Made by a program: the position numbers and the translations under genes | NCBI GenBank assembly: GCA_026770025.1 | Contig: JAMXDE010000003.1 | Coordinates: 1,860,001-1,924,000, forward strand | DNA length: 64,000 nucleotides | Source of the DNA: Craspedostauros australis | Taxonomy: Eukaryota > Bacillariophyta > Bacillariophyceae > Mastogloiales > Achnanthaceae | Direction: 5' to 3' | The notes under the pieces: model-generated | Databases searched by the model: none | Told to the model about the DNA's origin: nothing | What the model saw: only the letters and a program-made list of their open reading frames with translations | Shown: positions 61,339 to 64,000 of the stretch, piece after piece | How the letters are laid out: the number at the start of each line of letters is the position of its first letter | Position numbering within the stretch: position 1 is the first letter of the stretch

Positions 61339-61378
61339 CGCCCATAATATGGGCGTTAAGCTCCGGTCGTAAAGGGAT
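61339..61378 (-). repeat. Right terminal inverted repeat and subterminal palindrome
   Basis: 8-bp-arm palindrome CGCCCATA-A-TATGGGCG followed by the inverted copy of the 14-bp terminal repeat. Confidence 0.85.
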
Positions 61379-61888
61379 AATAGATCGCACGAGCACCTGC
61401 AGGTACATTCAGTACTGCCATTCCACAATTCCGGATCGATCGTGTTTCGGAGTTGCACATATTCTAATATCACAAGACTAGACTGGCAGTCCCACTGTTT
61501 CCGTTTTCGTCTTCTGCCAGCCTCGGCAATGACGAAACCACATGTCGCACCATCTGTACGCGAAGCCGCTGATTGGCTCGGCCTGCAACCGCAACGGCGC
61601 TTCCGTCACCTCCAACCAACACGGAACGCACCGAAGTTCCCGGTTTCCGATTCGCTCCAATCGCCACAACAGCAAAGACAGCGAGAGTCACAATTGAAAC
61701 AACACAAAAAGAGAGACAGAGAGACTTAGAAAGGCAACAACAAAGTGCACAACCTCATTGAGCACAAGAGCAAGGCATCGACAAAGCAACATTGGCAAGT
61801 GCAGTATTGTACAATAGAATACATACAAGAGCAGTCACCAGAGCAATACAAGAGAGAAGAGACCGACACAGCACCGTTCCACTCCACC
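61379..61888. other. Intergenic region after the transposon
   Basis: About 510 bases with no supported gene. The final 200 bases (ACAAAAAGAGAGACAGAGAGAC and following) are A-rich and probably form the leader of the next gene. Confidence 0.45.
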
Positions 61889-62620
61889 ATGCGATCCCAA
61901 CCATCCGTCCTTATCGACCTCACCGACGACGATGAACCCGAAGTCGGCAGCACAGACACGATCCCAATGCCTCCCAACACAGAACAAAGTGCTGCTGACG
62001 ACAGCAGCACGCCAGTGACGCGAAGTCCGCATCTCCCTGCATCGAAAGGAGGTGCTGGCACAATAGCAACAGCGACAACATCAAACAGCATGGCCTCCAT
62101 CATCCTGATCAACGACAACGGCGAACCTCCTGCCGAGGCATTCCAGCAATCGAAGAAGAAGAAAAGACGTTTGGAACGGCGTTCGGTGTCCTTCGCCTCG
62201 TGCGTCATCGTCCACGGCATCGGCGACAGCGATTGCAACGGCGACTCGGCAGACGAGAGCAGCAACAACAGCCATGATACGAACAACACCGCAACCGACA
62301 GCGACAGCGATGACGAGACCAAAAGAGCCTCGTGGTACAGCGTGGACGAACTGCAGGCCATGCGACAGGATGCCATCCAAACGGTGGTGCAAGTCACACG
62401 ACAGCGCCGACTGTGCATGGACATCTACGGACTCGAGAACATGTTCCACCCATTTGCCAAGCAGAGGAAGCTGCTGAAGCGCAGCCTCAAGGCCGCAACC
62501 ACCATGACGGTGCCGCCATCGGCAGCCTTGTACCATCAAATGACGACGCCATCGAGGAGGCGGGCACGGCAGATGGCGCTGGCACATGAACGCAACGTGC
62601 ATCGCATGTGGGGCAGGTGA
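61889..62620 (+). CDS. Diatom-type expanded-family protein with SUMO-interaction-like motif
   Basis: 243 residues from the ATG at 61889 (context CCACCATGC). The same architecture as the gene at 27669 is visible: RRSVSFASCVIVHGI, then RASWYSVDELQAMRQDAI, then a Gly-Leu-Glu block (IYGLENMFHPFAKQRKLLKRSL) and a basic C-terminal helix. The glycine block reads YGLE instead of RGLE and the C-terminal EQ..Q helix is degenerate, so this is a divergent short member. Residues 6-18 read SVLIDLTDDDEPE, a classic SUMO-interaction-type motif (hydrophobic core followed by acidic residues). No signal peptide or membrane segment. The function of the family is unknown; a nuclear location would fit. It converges on another family member at the right end of the window. 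Confidence 0.68.
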   Translation: MRSQPSVLIDLTDDDEPEVGSTDTIPMPPNTEQSAADDSSTPVTRSPHLPASKGGAGTIATATTSNSMASIILINDNGEPPAEAFQQSKKKKRRLERRSVSFASCVIVHGIGDSDCNGDSADESSNNSHDTNNTATDSDSDDETKRASWYSVDELQAMRQDAIQTVVQVTRQRRLCMDIYGLENMFHPFAKQRKLLKRSLKAATTMTVPPSAALYHQMTTPSRRRARQMALAHERNVHRMWGR

Positions 62621-63049
62621 TGGGCGTTGTGGCATTCGCGGCGGATGTGTACCATTGTATAAAACCATAGAGTATAGTAGTATGATATGTAACACTCTAG
62701 GAAGAGTATCACAGTACGTATAGTATGATGTCGTCGAATAGTCCAATGCTCTCTCTCAGTAGAGCGGGGTGTGCCTGTTGCAATGTTCTCCTGACAGCAA
62801 TCGTGCCAACAAACGGCGCGACTCTTCTCATGGCATGCCAACTCCGTGCTGCAATGCTGTTCACAACCTTTGGGTGCCCTGCCAACCAACTGTCCTTGTC
62901 TCCTTGTACCAGCATCGTGCCAAATGGAATTGTTGCACTGCTTGTACCCGTTGCGTCAGGTTGGAGCTCTACACTCTGCAGTGATAAGTCGAGCAGCACC
63001 AAGTTCGGGCGAATACTCATAGATTCTATGGCAGTCGCTTTACTTTGCT
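62621..63049. other. Convergent intergenic region
   Basis: 429 bases between the ends of two related genes. AT-rich stretches with AGAGTAT and GTATAGTATGATG repeats at about 62668-62730 follow the first stop codon. No gene is seen. Confidence 0.5.
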
Positions 63050-64000
63050 CTATGATGACGATGACGACGTCGTCGGCAACAATGCCTTCCTTCGTGACGA
63101 TGCGGACGACGACGATGACGCCGTGCGACGTGGTGGAGCCCGTACGCGTCCCTGCTTCTTGATAGAGTCCGAGGACTCCACGCTGGCTGCGGAATCCTTG
63201 CGAATGCGCTTCGTTTTCTTCTTGTGCGAGGCTGGCGCTTTCGTGGATTTCGGCTTGCCGTTGGATTCCGATGTCGTGGTTTCGGAGGCAGGTTTCGATT
63301 TTAGCTTCGTCTCGGATTGCCTCCGGCTACTGGTGCTACTGCGGGTACTGGCATTGTCATCGACACTCGCGTTGTCGCCGGCATCGGGCGCTTTCTTCGC
63401 GTCCTGGTCACTTTCGTCAGCGTCAGCTTCATCCAATTCCTTCAATCCATCCAACAATCTGCGGCTGGACCGCAAGGACGACCGCCCTAACGACCGCAAC
63501 GAGGTGCGCGGATTGAATTCGCTGCGAATGTCATGCGCCGCGCGTTCATCCGCCTTGCCCATGGCCATGGCCTCCAGCAGATGCTTCTGTGTCACAGCCA
63601 CGGATGCCTCGCGAATGCGTTCCCAACGCTCCTCCACTTCCTTCCTGCTGGGTTTGTGCTTCGCACTATCATTGGACGATGTCGGCGACGCCTTGCGATG
63701 CCGCGACTGTTCCTTCAGCACGGCCTTGCGCACCTGCACCTTGTGCGCTCGACGCTGATCCTTCTCTTGCACGCACTCCGTGCCACGCAAACAAATATCG
63801 TTGGCAATATCATCGACGGGATACTGCAGCGACCGTTTGCGATCGGCCTTCATGCGTTTGAGCTCGTCCTGCTGGTACCACACGGCGGCCTGCAGCGGCG
63901 CGGGCATGTCATTGAGATGCGTGACCTTGCGTGCCGCGACGCGCTGTGCGAACCGCACCTCCTTCTTTTTGGTCTGCTGTCTCAGTTTGAGTCGGCGTCG
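63050..64000 (-). CDS. Diatom-type expanded-family protein, 5' end outside window
   Basis: The minus frame is open to the window edge (316 codons plus stop); the start lies beyond 64000. The first visible block reads EVRFAQRVAARKVTHLNDM, then AVWYQQDELKRMKAD, then NDICLRGTE, then RKAVLKEQSRHR, AVTQKHLLEAMAMGKADERAAHDI, matching the gene at 27669 block by block. After the conserved part comes a 160-residue basic Ser/Lys/Arg tail with KKTKRIRK and a run of Ser at the very end, which looks like a nuclear or nucleic-acid-binding tail. It converges on the short family member at 61889, so the pair probably arose by local inverted duplication and then diverged strongly. Confidence 0.75.
   Translation of the reverse strand, partial: RRRLKLRQQTKKKEVRFAQRVAARKVTHLNDMPAPLQAAVWYQQDELKRMKADRKRSLQYPVDDIANDICLRGTECVQEKDQRRAHKVQVRKAVLKEQSRHRKASPTSSNDSAKHKPSRKEVEERWERIREASVAVTQKHLLEAMAMGKADERAAHDIRSEFNPRTSLRSLGRSSLRSSRRLLDGLKELDEADADESDQDAKKAPDAGDNASVDDNASTRSSTSSRRQSETKLKSKPASETTTSESNGKPKSTKAPASHKKKTKRIRKDSAASVESSDSIKKQGRVRAPPRRTASSSSSASSRRKALLPTTSSSSS

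Larger units (their letters stand above)
57331..61378 (+). mobile_element. piggyBac-like DNA transposon, apparently complete
   Basis: The ends match as inverted repeats: ATCCCTTTACGACC at 57331-57344 and its reverse complement at 61365-61378; the match extends one base further outward (T on the left, A on the right). Just inside each end is a palindrome: ATCGCCCAA-TAA-TTGGGCGAT at 57346-57366 on the left and CGCCCATA-A-TATGGGCG at 61339-61355 on the right. Between the ends are an 8-bp minisatellite and a long transposase gene. Total length is about 4.05 kb. The flanks read GTAT on the left and ATAA on the right of CCCTTT...AAAGGG, so the TTAA duplication typical of piggyBac is not seen; either the target choice differs or the flanks have changed. 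The intact transposase frame suggests recent activity. Confidence 0.85.

Noticed and set aside
1-64000. tRNA or rRNA genes
   Set aside because: I looked for B-box-like GTTCGANTC sequences and rRNA-like blocks and saw none that could be folded into a tRNA.

Overview
The window is nuclear DNA of a photosynthetic stramenopile, almost certainly a diatom. The evidence is: long, mostly intron-poor genes with a few GT-AG introns; three proteins whose N-termini look like bipartite (ER signal plus transit peptide) plastid presequences; a secreted Ser/Pro-repeat protein with lysines at every third residue, as in silaffins; a CRAL-TRIO protein fused to the diatom-rich DUF6824 domain; a type II membrane LRR protein of diatom style; and three members of a diatom-type protein family of unknown function.

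Layout. 1-1.9 kb: 3' part of a UPF1/IGHMBP2-type helicase. 1.9-11 kb: gene-poor, with one moderate and several weak small ORFs. 11-16 kb: an OTU-type cysteine protease and an LRRC40-like LRR protein, both on the minus strand. 16.4-25 kb: one 2,865-residue DENN-WD40 protein. 25.5-31.5 kb: a secretory EF-hand protein (one intron), a diatom-family protein and the silaffin-like protein (one intron). 31.9-37.7 kb: a plastid-type mTERF protein with a C-terminal RNase H-like region, divergent from ALG11. 38.8-47.3 kb: two CRAL-TRIO genes in inverted orientation with matching intron positions, phases and donors, separated by 5 kb of mostly non-coding DNA. 47.6-57 kb: a membrane LRR protein, a plastid ABC1/UbiB kinase and a plastid-type serine acetyltransferase. 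57.3-61.4 kb: a piggyBac-like transposon with matching terminal inverted repeats, a 1-kb 8-bp minisatellite and an intact DDD transposase. 61.9-64 kb: two further diatom-family genes facing each other, the last one running off the window.

The genes do not form a pathway. They cover RNA metabolism (helicase), ubiquitin removal (OTU), membrane traffic (DENN-WD40, CRAL-TRIO), N-glycosylation (ALG11), plastid gene expression and metabolism (mTERF, ABC1K, serine acetyltransferase) and probably the cell wall (silaffin-like). The most notable content is the silaffin-like protein, the mTERF/RNase H-like fusion, the CRAL-TRIO pair and the piggyBac element with its three-frame-open repeat.

All introns and start codons were deduced by reading the sequence; no search or alignment was run.
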